Shown: positions 14,823-24,400, numbered from the stretch's first letter. The stretch: DNA of 64,000 nucleotides from Streptomyces xanthochromogenes (GCF_014650455.1 NZ_BMUZ01000006.1:310001-374000), one strand, 5' to 3'. Notes: a model not told the origin generated them from the letters alone. A program made the numbers and translations.

Positions 14823-15481
14823 CTGACAGCCGCCCCCAGTCTCTTCTCCAGGACGTCCAGCGCGCGGCTCGCGGTGGACTTGACTGTGCCCCGGGCCAGG
14901 CCGAGGGTCTCCGCTATCTGCGCCTCGGTCAGTTCCGACCAGTAACGCAGCACCAGAACCTCGCGCTGACGCTGCGTCAGCAGTGCCATGGCGTCCAGGA
15001 CTTGGCGGTGCTCCTCGGCCAGGAGCAGCCGCTCGTCCACGGGCGCACCGGCACCCTGGTGGGGCGGGGTGTAGGCACGGGAAGTGCGGCGTCTGCGCAA
15101 TACGGATCGCGCCGCGTTGACCACGGCGGTCCGCAGATATGCCGCGGGGTCCTGGAGGCCGTGCAGCGAGGTGCCGTAGCTGCGGCACAGGGCGGCGAAG
15201 GCGTCCTGAACGACGTCCTCGGCGGTGGGCAGGTCGTCCACCAGGAAGAGCGCCAGACGCACCATGTCGAGCCGGCGCGCCAAGTACAGCTCGGTCAGGT
15301 TGGGCGCCGGCTCCTCGTCCCGCGCCCCGTCGTCATATGTCCCGCCGTACACCGGGGCGACCGGCGGGGGCACCGCCCGGAGCCGGCGCGCCCGTGCGGG
15401 CGCCTCCTCGGTGCGGGGCATCCGCGCGAGCAGCCGGGACCACCAGGGCGACCGCGATGTTGCGGGTATGGCGTACTGCAT
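14819..15481 (-). CDS. ECF sigma factor, SigE-type subfamily
   Basis: 220 aa. Region 2 is LARRLDMVRLALFLVDDLPTAEDVVQDAFAALCRSY and region 4 is ALLTQRQREVLVLRYWSELTEAQIAETLGLARGTVKSTASRALDVLEKRL. The first 60 residues are a Pro/Arg-rich extension not usual in the family. Such factors direct transcription to cell-envelope or stress genes and are usually held by a membrane anti-sigma factor; the next gene is a candidate. The ribosome site before the ATG is poor, and a Met at residue 21 is an alternative start. Confidence 0.88.
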   Translation of the reverse strand: MQYAIPATSRSPWWSRLLARMPRTEEAPARARRLRAVPPPVAPVYGGTYDDGARDEEPAPNLTELYLARRLDMVRLALFLVDDLPTAEDVVQDAFAALCRSYGTSLHGLQDPAAYLRTAVVNAARSVLRRRRTSRAYTPPHQGAGAPVDERLLLAEEHRQVLDAMALLTQRQREVLVLRYWSELTEAQIAETLGLARGTVKSTASRALDVLEKRLGAAVS

Positions 15482-15552
15482 GGGCCTCGATCCGTGTCCG
15501 GGAGGGGCGGGCCGGCGCGTGACAGCCGGCCCGCCCCGTGGTGCTGCTGCCG

Positions 15553-15915
15553 CTACTTTCCGACGCCGCTGCCCGGCTTGATCACCTTGGGCGCGACGTC
15601 GGAGGATCCGCCCGCGGCGGGCTCGGCCGCGGCGGCCCCCTTGCCCGCGCCGGTGACCTTGGCAGTGCCGTCGGCCTTGGAGCCGGATGCGGCGGAGCCG
15701 GATGCGGCGGAGCCGGATGCCTTGGCGCCGCCGGGTGCGGAGACAGCCGCGGCCGTGTCGCCGCTCGTGGCGACCTTGGGTGCGGCGGGCTTCGCACCGG
15801 TGTCCGCGGCGGCCTGCGCGGCGAAGGCGCCACCCAGGAGGAGTGCGGCACCGGTGACGGCGGCGCCCAGGAACCGGGGGCGGGGGCTGCGGTCGCGCTT
15901 GACGTGCTGGGACAT
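15553..15915 (-). CDS. Secreted Ala/Gly/Lys-rich protein
   Basis: 120 aa. A basic N-region (KRDRSPRPR) and a hydrophobic core FLGAAVTGAALLLGGAFAAQAAADT give a clear Sec signal peptide, probably cut after AQA. The mature part is low complexity (AASGSAASGSK repeats from a 15-bp DNA repeat at 15681-15720), with no Cys. It lies 71 bp upstream of the sigma gene on the same strand and may form an operon with it and its membrane partner. No function is recognised. Confidence 0.7.
   Translation of the reverse strand: MSQHVKRDRSPRPRFLGAAVTGAALLLGGAFAAQAAADTGAKPAAPKVATSGDTAAAVSAPGGAKASGSAASGSAASGSKADGTAKVTGAGKGAAAAEPAAGGSSDVAPKVIKPGSGVGK
15681..15720. repeat. 15-bp tandem repeat in the secreted-protein gene
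   Basis: AGCCGGATGCGGCGG occurs twice in full and once in part, in frame, producing the AASGS repeats. Confidence 0.8.
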
Positions 15916-16147
15916 GGAACTCTCCGGGGAAGTGGGGAAACACGCTCGGGACGAACTGCTGAAGGGCGCCTTCACCCCACCAGACGTCCGGCGCCCCCCG
16001 GGGTTGCGACCCCGTCGGAGAAAGTTTCCGCGGCGCACGCCCGGCCGCGTGGCACGGGCACCCGCACGGAATGTGCCGCGCCATGGCCGCCGACCGGACC
16101 GCCGGACCCCCTGCCGGGGACGATCTCCCCCAACTAGGCTTCGTGTC

Positions 16148-16501
16148 ATGGAGATTCTGGGCACCACGCTGCGCATCTGCGTCGACGACCTGGAGAGCGC
16201 GATCGTCTTCTACGAACGCGTCACCGGCAGTCAGGCGCTCCGCTTCGACCGCGGCGGGGTGTCCGTCGCCGCGGTCGGCGCCTTTCTGCTGATGAGCGGT
16301 CCCGAGGAGGAGATCGAGGTGCTGCGCAAGGTCGCGGCGACCGTGGCGGTCAAGGACGTCGACGAGGCCAACGTCACCCTGACCGCGGCGGGCGCGCACG
16401 TCATCGCGGGCCCGGTCGCGACTCCGGCGGGCCGGAATCTGATCGCCCTGCACCCCGACGGCTCGGTCTTCGAGTACGTCGACCGCAAACCGGCGTACTG
16501 A
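16148..16501 (+). CDS. VOC family protein (glyoxalase/dioxygenase fold)
   Basis: 117 aa, one VOC domain. LGTTLRICVDDLESAIVFYERVTGSQALRF begins the first beta-alpha-beta-beta-beta module, and AGPVATPAGRNLIALHPDGSVFEYVDRKP closes the second with a metal-type Glu in the usual place (VFEYVD). The first metal-ligand position, often His or Glu after the first strand, is not His here. It is monocistronic and convergent with the M48 gene. The substrate is unknown; bleomycin-resistance-like binding is also possible. Confidence 0.8.
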   Translation: MEILGTTLRICVDDLESAIVFYERVTGSQALRFDRGGVSVAAVGAFLLMSGPEEEIEVLRKVAATVAVKDVDEANVTLTAAGAHVIAGPVATPAGRNLIALHPDGSVFEYVDRKPAY

Positions 16502-16670
16502 GCGACGGCACGGACCGGGGGGACCGGCCCGCGGCCGGGCCGCACCCGGCCCGCTTCGGCGTTGCGGCACGGCAGCGCTTCAGCGCCGCTGCAACACCGC
16601 AGCACTGCAACGCCGCAGAGCCTCAGCTCGGCAGCACCGTAGCGCTTCAGCTCCGCAGCACCGCGGGGCT
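16502..16670. repeat. Degenerate CAGC/GCAG-rich repeats between convergent genes
   Basis: From about 16560 to 16680, short words such as GCTTCAGC and CCGCAGCACCG recur in loose tandem. No T-tailed hairpin was assigned. The region probably terminates the two convergent transcripts. Confidence 0.45.
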
Positions 16671-17987
16671 TCAGCCCGCGAGGTCGCGGATGACCGCGTG
16701 GGCGACGGCGCTGCGGGCCGGGGCCAGCTCGGCGGCGATGCCGGCGGCCGTCTCCGGTCCGACGACGACGGCCGCGGACCCGTACTCCCCCGCCTCGATC
16801 AGGCTCCGGCGCAGGTGAGTGGGCGGATGCGTGGAGTCGACGCTGTGGCCGCGCAGCACGCCGACGCGGCGCAGCCGCTCGTACTCGCGCTCGGACACGG
16901 TGGCCGCGCGCTCCGCGATCCGCTCCCACAGGCCGGCCGCCGCAGCCCGCGGCTCGACACCGCCGATCCTGGTCTGCGCCCGTACGGACTCGGTGCGCAG
17001 CGCGGCCGCGATGGACTCGCCGATGAGCAGCCGGTCCATCAGGCCCGCCGCCGCGGCCGCCGAGCCGACGCGTACCGCGGCGCGGTCGGCGAGGTATTCG
17101 GCGCGTTGCGCGTCCCGCAGGGTCAGCCGTTCGAGAAGCAGGGTGACGCCGTAGACGGCCCAGCGCGGCACGTCCATGAGGAGGTCGGTGACCATTTCCA
17201 GCGCGGTCCGGCGCAGGTGTACGGCGCGGACCGGAGTCAGGAGGTACAGCCAGGTGTGCAGCGAGTACAGGGCGGCACCGATGAGGCGGGCACGCCGCGG
17301 GTCGCCGTTGGCGTAGTGCCCGAGTTCGTGGCCGAGCAGCGCGACGCGCTCCTGCTGGTCGAGCACCTCCCACAGGCCAAGTCCGAGATGCAGCGTCCGA
17401 CGGCCCCGCAGGCCGAAGTCGGCGACGGAGGCGTTGAATTGCGCGTCCACGACGACGGTGTCCACGCCTCGGGTCCCCAACGCCGCGGCGACCTCGTCGA
17501 CCAGCGCGTACAGGCAGGGCGCGTCCGCCCTGCGCAGCACCCGCCCGTCGCGCCGCAGCCTGGGGAACCTCGGCCGCAGCACGAAGGCGGCCAGCAGCAG
17601 GATCACACCGATGATCGGCTGGACCAGCGTGCTCCAGCCGAGGACGACGAGCAGGGTTCCGGCGACGGCCAGTACGGCCGTGAGGGCGTGCACGCAAACG
17701 GCCACGAGCCGGGCGACCACGCCACGGTTCGTTACGGCGGAGGCGTTCGGCGCTGCGAGCAGTTCGGCGTGCAACTGCTCCCCGTGGCGGTGGGCGAGGC
17801 GGCGCTGCATCGCCTCGAACCGCCCGCGGGCCGGTGCCTCGCCCTCCGGGTCGACGTTCCAGTCACAGGCGGAGCACCACATGACGAAGCGTTCGTCGTA
17901 CGGAACGTCCGCCGCGCACTGTGGGCACGTGCGTGCCCCCAACTGGCCGACGGTCGAACCGAGTCGGGCATCCAGCGATTCCCCCAC
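16671..17987 (-). CDS. M48 family membrane metalloprotease with N-terminal zinc ribbon
   Basis: 438 aa from the GTG that has GGAGAGG 10 nt upstream. A zinc ribbon (CPQCA...CSACDW) at about 21-44 is followed by two transmembrane helices (about 85-140). The HELGH motif of M48 proteases follows in LLGHELGHYANGDP, with a downstream Glu region (AEYLADRAAVR). M48 enzymes of the HtpX type degrade misfolded membrane proteins. The Cys4 ribbon is an actinobacterial addition of unknown role. An in-frame ATG at 18071 would add 28 residues but has no ribosome site. Confidence 0.82.
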   Translation of the reverse strand: MGESLDARLGSTVGQLGARTCPQCAADVPYDERFVMWCSACDWNVDPEGEAPARGRFEAMQRRLAHRHGEQLHAELLAAPNASAVTNRGVVARLVAVCVHALTAVLAVAGTLLVVLGWSTLVQPIIGVILLLAAFVLRPRFPRLRRDGRVLRRADAPCLYALVDEVAAALGTRGVDTVVVDAQFNASVADFGLRGRRTLHLGLGLWEVLDQQERVALLGHELGHYANGDPRRARLIGAALYSLHTWLYLLTPVRAVHLRRTALEMVTDLLMDVPRWAVYGVTLLLERLTLRDAQRAEYLADRAAVRVGSAAAAAGLMDRLLIGESIAAALRTESVRAQTRIGGVEPRAAAAGLWERIAERAATVSEREYERLRRVGVLRGHSVDSTHPPTHLRRSLIEAGEYGSAAVVVGPETAAGIAAELAPARSAVAHAVIRDLAG

Positions 17988-18210
17988 CGAACTGTTCCTC
18001 TCCCCCGCGGCCCTCCCCAGGGCCGTTGCGCAAAGCCGCACTGTAACCCGCTCCCGGCGGTCGACGGCCATGGCCGGGGTCACGATTCGCCCACGCCCGC
18101 ACCCTCGGCCACGCCCTCGCCCCCGCGGCGAGCAGAGCCGTTCGCGCGGTTCCCGCGCCCCTCGACGGCACCGGGCACGGGAGCGTCCTCAGCCCGTCAT
18201 GGTGCGCGGC

Positions 18211-21200
18211 TCAGGCGTCCAGGACCAGGTCGGACGTCGGGACCGACTGGCACGTCAGGACCGATGTGTCGGGCAGGCCCTCGTCGGGCGCCACCAAATG
18301 CGCGGCGTTCCCGGACAGCACCGGGCACGCGCAGCTCTCGCACTGGCCGACGCGGCAGCCGCTGGGCAGGGTGAGGCCCGCGGACTCGGCCGTGGTCAGC
18401 AGGGTGCCGGACTCCTTGGTCCAGCGGACCGTGCGGTCGGAGCGCGCGAAGGTGACGGTGAAGGCCGCGTCGTCCGGCAGGGCGACATCGCGGGCCGCCG
18501 CCCGGAAGCGTTCGCTGAAGATCTCGAACGCGGGCACGCCTCGCGCCCGCAGCCCCGCCGTCAGGGAGTCGAGCATCGGTGCGGGGCCGCAGAGATAGAA
18601 CCGGGCCCTTCGGGCTATCAGGTCGTCCGCGAAGGACTCGGGCGTCATGAAGCCCTCGTGGTCGTGGGTGCGGCCCAGGACGTCGTCCGGGGCGGGGGCC
18701 GCATAGTGGTTGATCACTGTCAACTGCGGCAATTGCAGGACCAGTTCGTGGATGCGGTCGCGGAAGGGGTGGTCCGTCGAGTTCGCGTTGCCGTAGTGCA
18801 GGACCACCTCGGGAACCGTGCCGCCTCGCGTCGCCAGCGTCTCCAGGTAACCGAGGAAGGGGGTGATCCCGATGCCGCCCGCGACGAGGACGACGGGCGC
18901 GTCCGTGTGGGTGGGGATGACGAACGTGCCGCCGGGGCGGGCGAGATGGAGCCGGTCACCGACCTTCAGGTCCTCGTGGACGTATCCGGAGAAGGCGCCG
19001 TCGGGAACGCGGCGTACCGCGAGGCCGTAGGAGCGGCGGTCGGGGTCGATGGCCGAGCCGATGAGGGAGTAGCTCCGGCCCCGCGCGGGCGTCTGGAGCG
19101 TGCCGTCGGCGTTCTCGGCGCGTACGGTCAGGTGCTGGCCCGGGCGGAAGTCGGGCAACGCGCCGCCGTCCGCCGCCGCCAGCCGTACGGTCCGCACCCC
19201 GGGTCCCGCGGTGCCGAGCGCGCTGACCACGAAGGGCCGGGTGCCGTCCCAGTGGCCGTCGGCCGGTGCCGGGGCGATGCGGCAGGCCGCGGAGCGCAAC
19301 GGGACGGAGCCGCTCAGCGGGTCGGCGTCGGCGTGGTCGATCAGGCGGTTGAGGTTGTGGCCGCTCGGCCGTGTCGGGTCGGAGCCGGGCAGGCCGAGGT
19401 CGGGTGCGTCCTGCCACCAGCCGTACTCCCCCACCACCACCGACGGGTGCAGTGAGTCGTCGAAGCGGGCCCGCAGCCGGATCGAGCCGAGCCGGGTCGC
19501 CACGTCGACCCACTGGCCCTCGGTGATGCCGTACGCGGATGCCGTCCCGGGGTGCAGATCCACCGAGGGGTCGGTGGCGCGGCGGCGCAGCGAGGTGACC
19601 GAGCGGTGCTGGCTGTGCACGAAGTAGCCGTGCTTGGCGCAGGTCAGGACGAGGGGGAAGGCCGTGCCGGTGGGCGCCGGGTCGCGGTGTTCCGGCACCG
19701 GCGGATAGCCGTGGTCGCGCAGGCGCTGGGAGTACAACTCGACGCGCCGGGTGGGGGTGTTGAAGCCCGTCACCCCCGTTCCGTCGCAGGCCGCGTACTT
19801 GCGGTGGGCGAGCGGACGCGGGACCCGTACGCCGCCGGGGCTCTCGCGCAGCTGCGTCACGGTCAGGCCGAGCGGCTCCAGCTGCCAGTTCCAGGCGGCC
19901 TCGATGTCCCCGTCGAAGAACAGCTCGCCCATGCCGAGCCGGCACGCCAGGTCGAAGACGACCTCGGTGTCCGACCGGGAGGCGCCCTGCGGCTCGACCA
20001 GCTTCGGCCGCAGTTGCACCTGCTCCTGCGCGCGGTGGCCGATCTCGAAACCGAAGCGGAGCGCCTCGCGCTCGTAGGCGCTGTTGACGGGCAGGACGAT
20101 GTCGGCGGTGGTGCTGGTCGGGTTGGCGAACAGGTCCAGGTGCACCTGGAATTCGAGCTGTCGCAGGGCCCGGGCCACCCGGTCCGAGTCCGGTTGGGCG
20201 ACGACCAGGTTGGAGCCGAAACCCACCAACGCCCGCACCGCGTAAGGCTGTTGTGTCTCAATGGCCGTGCAGAGGTCGCCCGCGTTGATGTAGCCGGATG
20301 CGGGTGGGCCGAGCGGATGCCGGTCGAGGCCGAGCGCCTTGGCCCGTTGTTCGGGAGCGAACTGGGCCGTGCTGGTGGCGGCGTTGTAGGGCGGCGGCGG
20401 TACGACGTGGTTGCCGCCGGGCGCGTCGAAGGAGCCGGTGAGGGCGTACAGGGTGGCGAGGGCGCGCTCGGTCTGGGAGGCGTTGGCGCTCTGGCCGACG
20501 CCGGTCCAGCCGTAGTACGTCACCGAGCGGGCGGCCGCGATCTCGGCGGCGAGGGCGCGGATCTCGCTCTCCGGGATCCAGGTGGTCCGCGCCACCTCCT
20601 CGATGGGCCGGCGCGCACAGGCGTCCGCGTACTCCTGGAACGCCGGGACGCACTCCACCCGGCGGCCGTCGGCGGTACGCACCTCGACGGTGCCGTGCAG
20701 CGCGAACCGCTCCGGCCGGACGGCCGCCTTGCGGGTGTCGTACGCCTCGACGCGGCCCGTGTCTAGGTCCAGCACGGCGAAGCCCTCGGCGTCGGCGGTC
20801 CCGGACAGCTCTCCCGCGCGCAGGAAGCGGCCCGTGTCGCGGCGCACCAGGAGGGGCCCGTTGGTCCAGGCGCGCACGAACTCCTCGTCGTAGGCGCCCT
20901 GTTGGATGAGGAGGTGGGCCAGGCCGAGCGCGAGTGCCGCGTCCGTGCCGGGGCGTACGCGGAGCCAGTGGTGGGCGCGCAGGGCGCTGGTGGAGCGGCG
21001 CGGGTCGACGACGGCCAGCTTCATGCCCCGGGCCTGCGCCGCCGAGACGGCCGCGGACTGGGCGAGCCAGGTCTTGGCCGGGTTGAAGCCCCACAGGAGC
21101 GCGAGGTCGGCGTGTTCGTAGTCCGGCGGCGGGATCGGGGTGCCGAAGGTGAAGGCGTGGGCGAAGTCCTTGTGCCAGTTGCAGATCTCGGCGCTGTAGA

Positions 21201-21609
21201 CGGTGTTGGGGCTTCCGAAGTGGCGTACGAAGCGCTCGATCCACTCGGTCGCGTCGGAGACGGCGGTGCCGCTCGGGGTGGCGACCGCGAAGGCCACCGC
21301 TTCCGGCCCGCTCTCGGCGGCGACGGCGGCGAGCCTGGCGGCGATCTCGGCCATCGCCTCGTCCCAGGAGATCTCCACCCAGCCGGGGTCGGGGTCGGTC
21401 TTGGGCTTGGTGCGGCGCAGGGGTGTGGTCAGGCGGCGGGTGCTGTGGGCGATCTCGGGGGCGGCCCGGCCCTTGGGGCACATCGCGGCGCCCGTGGGGT
21501 GGTCCGGGTCGGGGCGGACGCCGGTGAGGCGGCCGTCCTCCACGGTGAAGATCGCACCGCAGCGGGACTTGCACAACGTGCAGAATCCGCGCTTCTCCTC
21601 GACCGCCAT
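18211..21609 (-). CDS. Molybdopterin oxidoreductase fused to flavin reductase and ferredoxin
   Basis: 1132 aa. Residues 1-750 are a DMSO-reductase-family bis-MGD enzyme: a 4Fe-4S motif C10-C13-C17-C44, the segment SAEICNWHKDF (possible Mo-ligand Cys), and a C-terminal MGD domain (GHNLNRLID). Residues about 780-1020 are a ferredoxin-reductase module with RSYSLIGS (FAD), VLVAGGIGITPFLGYLE (NAD(P)) and YLCGPAPML. The last 85 residues are a 2Fe-2S ferredoxin (C-x4-C-x2-C, then VLTCQS). It could thus take electrons from NAD(P)H to Mo without partners. No signal peptide, so cytosolic. The substrate is unknown; an assimilatory nitrate-reductase-like role is possible. Confidence 0.88.
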   Translation of the reverse strand: MAVEEKRGFCTLCKSRCGAIFTVEDGRLTGVRPDPDHPTGAAMCPKGRAAPEIAHSTRRLTTPLRRTKPKTDPDPGWVEISWDEAMAEIAARLAAVAAESGPEAVAFAVATPSGTAVSDATEWIERFVRHFGSPNTVYSAEICNWHKDFAHAFTFGTPIPPPDYEHADLALLWGFNPAKTWLAQSAAVSAAQARGMKLAVVDPRRSTSALRAHHWLRVRPGTDAALALGLAHLLIQQGAYDEEFVRAWTNGPLLVRRDTGRFLRAGELSGTADAEGFAVLDLDTGRVEAYDTRKAAVRPERFALHGTVEVRTADGRRVECVPAFQEYADACARRPIEEVARTTWIPESEIRALAAEIAAARSVTYYGWTGVGQSANASQTERALATLYALTGSFDAPGGNHVVPPPPYNAATSTAQFAPEQRAKALGLDRHPLGPPASGYINAGDLCTAIETQQPYAVRALVGFGSNLVVAQPDSDRVARALRQLEFQVHLDLFANPTSTTADIVLPVNSAYEREALRFGFEIGHRAQEQVQLRPKLVEPQGASRSDTEVVFDLACRLGMGELFFDGDIEAAWNWQLEPLGLTVTQLRESPGGVRVPRPLAHRKYAACDGTGVTGFNTPTRRVELYSQRLRDHGYPPVPEHRDPAPTGTAFPLVLTCAKHGYFVHSQHRSVTSLRRRATDPSVDLHPGTASAYGITEGQWVDVATRLGSIRLRARFDDSLHPSVVVGEYGWWQDAPDLGLPGSDPTRPSGHNLNRLIDHADADPLSGSVPLRSAACRIAPAPADGHWDGTRPFVVSALGTAGPGVRTVRLAAADGGALPDFRPGQHLTVRAENADGTLQTPARGRSYSLIGSAIDPDRRSYGLAVRRVPDGAFSGYVHEDLKVGDRLHLARPGGTFVIPTHTDAPVVLVAGGIGITPFLGYLETLATRGGTVPEVVLHYGNANSTDHPFRDRIHELVLQLPQLTVINHYAAPAPDDVLGRTHDHEGFMTPESFADDLIARRARFYLCGPAPMLDSLTAGLRARGVPAFEIFSERFRAAARDVALPDDAAFTVTFARSDRTVRWTKESGTLLTTAESAGLTLPSGCRVGQCESCACPVLSGNAAHLVAPDEGLPDTSVLTCQSVPTSDLVLDA

Positions 21610-21757
21610 GACAGGCCTCCGTACGCCGGCGTCGTTGCCTCCCCCATTGAAGCCCGGTTTGATCGATCATTTCGTCGGCCCTTGGCCCCCTGCGCCAGGG
21701 CCCAAGGGCCCGCCGGGCCCGGGAGATCCTGCCCCGGCCCCGGCGAAGGCACGGGGT

Positions 21758-23725
21758 CTAGTCCTCGGGGCGCATCCGGTACTGGTAGCGGTCCGGGAGC
21801 GGCTCGTCGGTGAGGCGGGCCCACACCTCGTTCAGTATCTCAGCGCCCTCGCGCAGGTCGGCGACCTCGAAGCCGGCGTCGAAGAGGGCCCGGGCGGCGG
21901 CCGGCTCGCCCTCCGCGAGCAGGAGCTGGGCCTCGACGAGGCGGAAGCGGCCGCGCTCGCGGACGGCGGGACGCAGGCGGTCCCATATCGCGCGGGCGTC
22001 CGCCGGGCGGCCGGCGGCGAGGAGTGCCTCGATCGCCTCGCGGCCGAGCGCGGCGTCGGCCGCCGTCCAGGGCTCGCCCTCCCTGCGCTCCTGGCAGAAG
22101 TCGTCGTACGCCTCGGCATAGCGGTCGGCGGCGCGGCTCGCGTGCCCGGACAGCTGGTCGGCCACGGCGAGACAGCGCAGCAGTGGCCAGCGGGACGGGG
22201 CGAGCGGCAGGCCGCGCTCCCAGCTGCGCACGGCCTGGGCGTGGTCGCCCGCGTGCCACTGGGCGACGCCGAGGTGGTACTCGGTGAGCGGGTCGGCCGG
22301 TGCCGTCTCCAGCATGTCCCGCCAGTGCGCGGCGACCAGGGTGGGCCCCGGCGGGGTCACCCTGCGCGGCTCCGGAAGCACGCCATTGTGCAGCAACTCA
22401 AGCCAGGGCTGCTGCTCCTGAGTGAGCGTCAGGTCGGGGAAGGGGGTGCCGGGGAGCTTCGCCCCGGTGCGCAGGACTTCGAGGGCGCCCCAGCCGGATC
22501 CGGTGGCCAGGCGCTCGCCGGGCTCGGTGTCGGCGAAGGGGCGCCAGGCGGCGTAGGCCTCCTCCACCGTGGCCCGCGGCAGGGCCTGCTCAAGTCTGCC
22601 CTCGGCCTCGGCGCGGGCCGCGGCCCAGTCGTCGCCGTGCACCACGGCCCCGTCGGCGCTCAGCGGACCGTACGCCTCCAGCCAGGCGAACTCGGCGCCC
22701 GCGTCCAGTGGTACGTGCTCCAGCTGCGTGCGGGCCAGGCCCGCCTGGATCTCCGCGTATCCGACGGTGCCGGGCTCGGTCAGCCATTCCTGCCAGCGCC
22801 GGCCGCCGCGGCCCGAGCCCCACAGGAAGAGCTTGCGGCCGCGCAGGGTGTCCGTGGAGGTCTGGACGAGGCCCCGGCCGCCGTCGTCGAGCGAGGCGAT
22901 CCAGCGGCGGGCGCCGTCGGGGACCTCGTAGAAGTAGTCGGCGGGGTGTTCGCTGCGCAGCGGATAGGTGCGGTCGGCGCCGTCGAACTCGGGCACGGGC
23001 ACCCGGCGCAGAGTGCGTTCGTACCCGAAGTGCCAGGCCTCTTCGGCGGGGGCCAGGACACGGGTGCGCTCGCCCTCCTCCACCGCGATGTTGGACCACC
23101 AGTAGACCGGTGCGGTCCGCTCGTGCGGGTTGCGGACGCGGACGCCCACGTACAGGAAGTCGGAGTCGTCGGGGAGCCACAGGTCGACCTGGAAGGGCAG
23201 GTCGCGCAGCCGCTCCCACTCCCACAGGCGGACCATCTGTCCGCCGTCCGGCGCCGGGACGAGGGCGGCGTGGAGGGGGGCGCAGGACAGGGTGGTGTGT
23301 CCGGTGGCGCCGATGTTCCACTCGATGCCACCGGAGAACCAGGCACCGTTGAGCGCGAAGTCGGCGGGCTGGAACACCGGGTTGGTGTAGAGGAGTTCAC
23401 GCCCGGTGGGCTTGTGGAACAGCGAGTGGACGCGGCCGCCGAGGCCCGGCAGGACGGTGACCCGCAGCCGGTCGTTCTCGATCACGATCGTGTCGAGCTC
23501 GACGGTCTCGCGCTCGCGCCCGTAGCCGTCGAGGACCCGCACCGGAAGCAGTGTCTCCAGCGGCGCGTACCCGATCTGGCGGGCCATGTCCCTCGGCAGG
23601 CCCTGGCGTGCGCGCTCGTCGAGCTGATGCAGTTCGTCGCGCGGGCGCAGCGCGGGCAGCGGGTTCGCCTCGCCCAACGGGGCGCCGGGCAGGGTCAGTA
23701 CGGCACGTCGCACGGTCGTGGCCAA
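21758..23725 (-). CDS. DUF5107 domain protein with TPR repeats
   Basis: 655 aa from a TTG preceded by GTGAGG; a GTG slightly downstream is an alternative. Residues about 60-330 hold the DUF5107 region, an aldose-epimerase-like beta sandwich (VLPGLGGRVHSLFHKPTGRELLYTN, GGIEWNIG, WWSNIAVEEGERTRVL). Residues about 430-650 are helical TPR-like repeats (DPLTEYHLGVAQWHAGDHAQAVRSWERGLPL). DUF5107 proteins are often near glycoside hydrolases; none is seen here. It is upstream of the molybdopterin gene on the same strand, 148 bp away. Its function is unknown. Confidence 0.78.
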   Translation of the reverse strand: MATTVRRAVLTLPGAPLGEANPLPALRPRDELHQLDERARQGLPRDMARQIGYAPLETLLPVRVLDGYGRERETVELDTIVIENDRLRVTVLPGLGGRVHSLFHKPTGRELLYTNPVFQPADFALNGAWFSGGIEWNIGATGHTTLSCAPLHAALVPAPDGGQMVRLWEWERLRDLPFQVDLWLPDDSDFLYVGVRVRNPHERTAPVYWWSNIAVEEGERTRVLAPAEEAWHFGYERTLRRVPVPEFDGADRTYPLRSEHPADYFYEVPDGARRWIASLDDGGRGLVQTSTDTLRGRKLFLWGSGRGGRRWQEWLTEPGTVGYAEIQAGLARTQLEHVPLDAGAEFAWLEAYGPLSADGAVVHGDDWAAARAEAEGRLEQALPRATVEEAYAAWRPFADTEPGERLATGSGWGALEVLRTGAKLPGTPFPDLTLTQEQQPWLELLHNGVLPEPRRVTPPGPTLVAAHWRDMLETAPADPLTEYHLGVAQWHAGDHAQAVRSWERGLPLAPSRWPLLRCLAVADQLSGHASRAADRYAEAYDDFCQERREGEPWTAADAALGREAIEALLAAGRPADARAIWDRLRPAVRERGRFRLVEAQLLLAEGEPAAARALFDAGFEVADLREGAEILNEVWARLTDEPLPDRYQYRMRPED

Positions 23726-24058
23726 GGCAACCTCACTCCCTCGTACGGGGTTTCGGCGGCTCTTTCGGCCGGTCCCCCGATGACCATGGAACACCGCGCC
23801 ACTGACAACGGCCAGGGGCTACCCCGGTCACGGTTGCGCAAAAGCCGCCGCGGCGAGGCCGGCGGGCGGAGCCGAGGCCGTGCCGTCCGGGGTCCGGGGC
23901 GGGGTCGCGGCGGGGACGTCGTGGGGACGGCTCGCCGAACCCGCCCCGGCCCGTCAGGGCCGCGTGGAGCCCGCCCGCCGGTATATCGATCGACACGTTC
24001 CGCCCCGTGGGGGACGATCGGCCCGCAACGGACGTGCGGTACGGAAGGACAGCAGGAC
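23726..24058. other. Divergent intergenic region with TATATCGATCGA element
   Basis: The 333-bp spacer lies between the divergent DUF5107 and DUF6204 genes. The only AT-rich spot is GGTATATCGATCGACA near 23981-23996, which contains a palindrome TCGATCGA and a TATATC -10-like word about 65 bp upstream of the DUF6204 ATG. No other element was identified. Confidence 0.4.
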
Positions 24059-24400
24059 ATGAGTGAGCAGCACACCTACCGGGTCATCGTGCGCGGAGTG
24101 TGGGACGGCCTGAGCGAGGACTCGCGCGCGAGGCTGCTCGCCGAGGCCGACGACCACGGCCTGACCGCGATGACCTTCACCGAGGAGGGCTCGCTCGCCT
24201 ACGACCGCGTCCTGAAGCACTTCTCCTGGCGCTTCACGGTCGTGTCGGACGCCGCCGACGGCGACGAGATGGCCGCCGCGATCGCCGAGGACCGGGCGGA
24301 GTCGGCGCTGACCGCGCAGGGCCATGGCTTCCGCGATCTCCGCTCGACGGTCACGGACCTCGACACAATGAAGATCAACTACAAGGGCGGGCGGCGCTAG
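24059..24400 (+). CDS. DUF6204 family protein
   Basis: 113 aa, cytosolic, alpha/beta. HTYRVIVRGVWDGLSEDSRARLLAEADDHGLTAMTFTEEGSLAYDRVLKHFSWRF matches a small family conserved in Streptomyces. The role of the family is not known. The gene is monocistronic, and its stop overlaps the stop of the convergent acetyltransferase gene by 4 nt. AGGAC lies just before the ATG. Confidence 0.7.
   Translation: MSEQHTYRVIVRGVWDGLSEDSRARLLAEADDHGLTAMTFTEEGSLAYDRVLKHFSWRFTVVSDAADGDEMAAAIAEDRAESALTAQGHGFRDLRSTVTDLDTMKINYKGGRR

Noticed and set aside
21203-24400. 1065-codon open frame on the plus strand
   Set aside because: It runs antisense to the Mo enzyme and DUF5107 genes, is Gly/Arg/Val-rich without motifs, and only its last 113 codons (DUF6204) are real.
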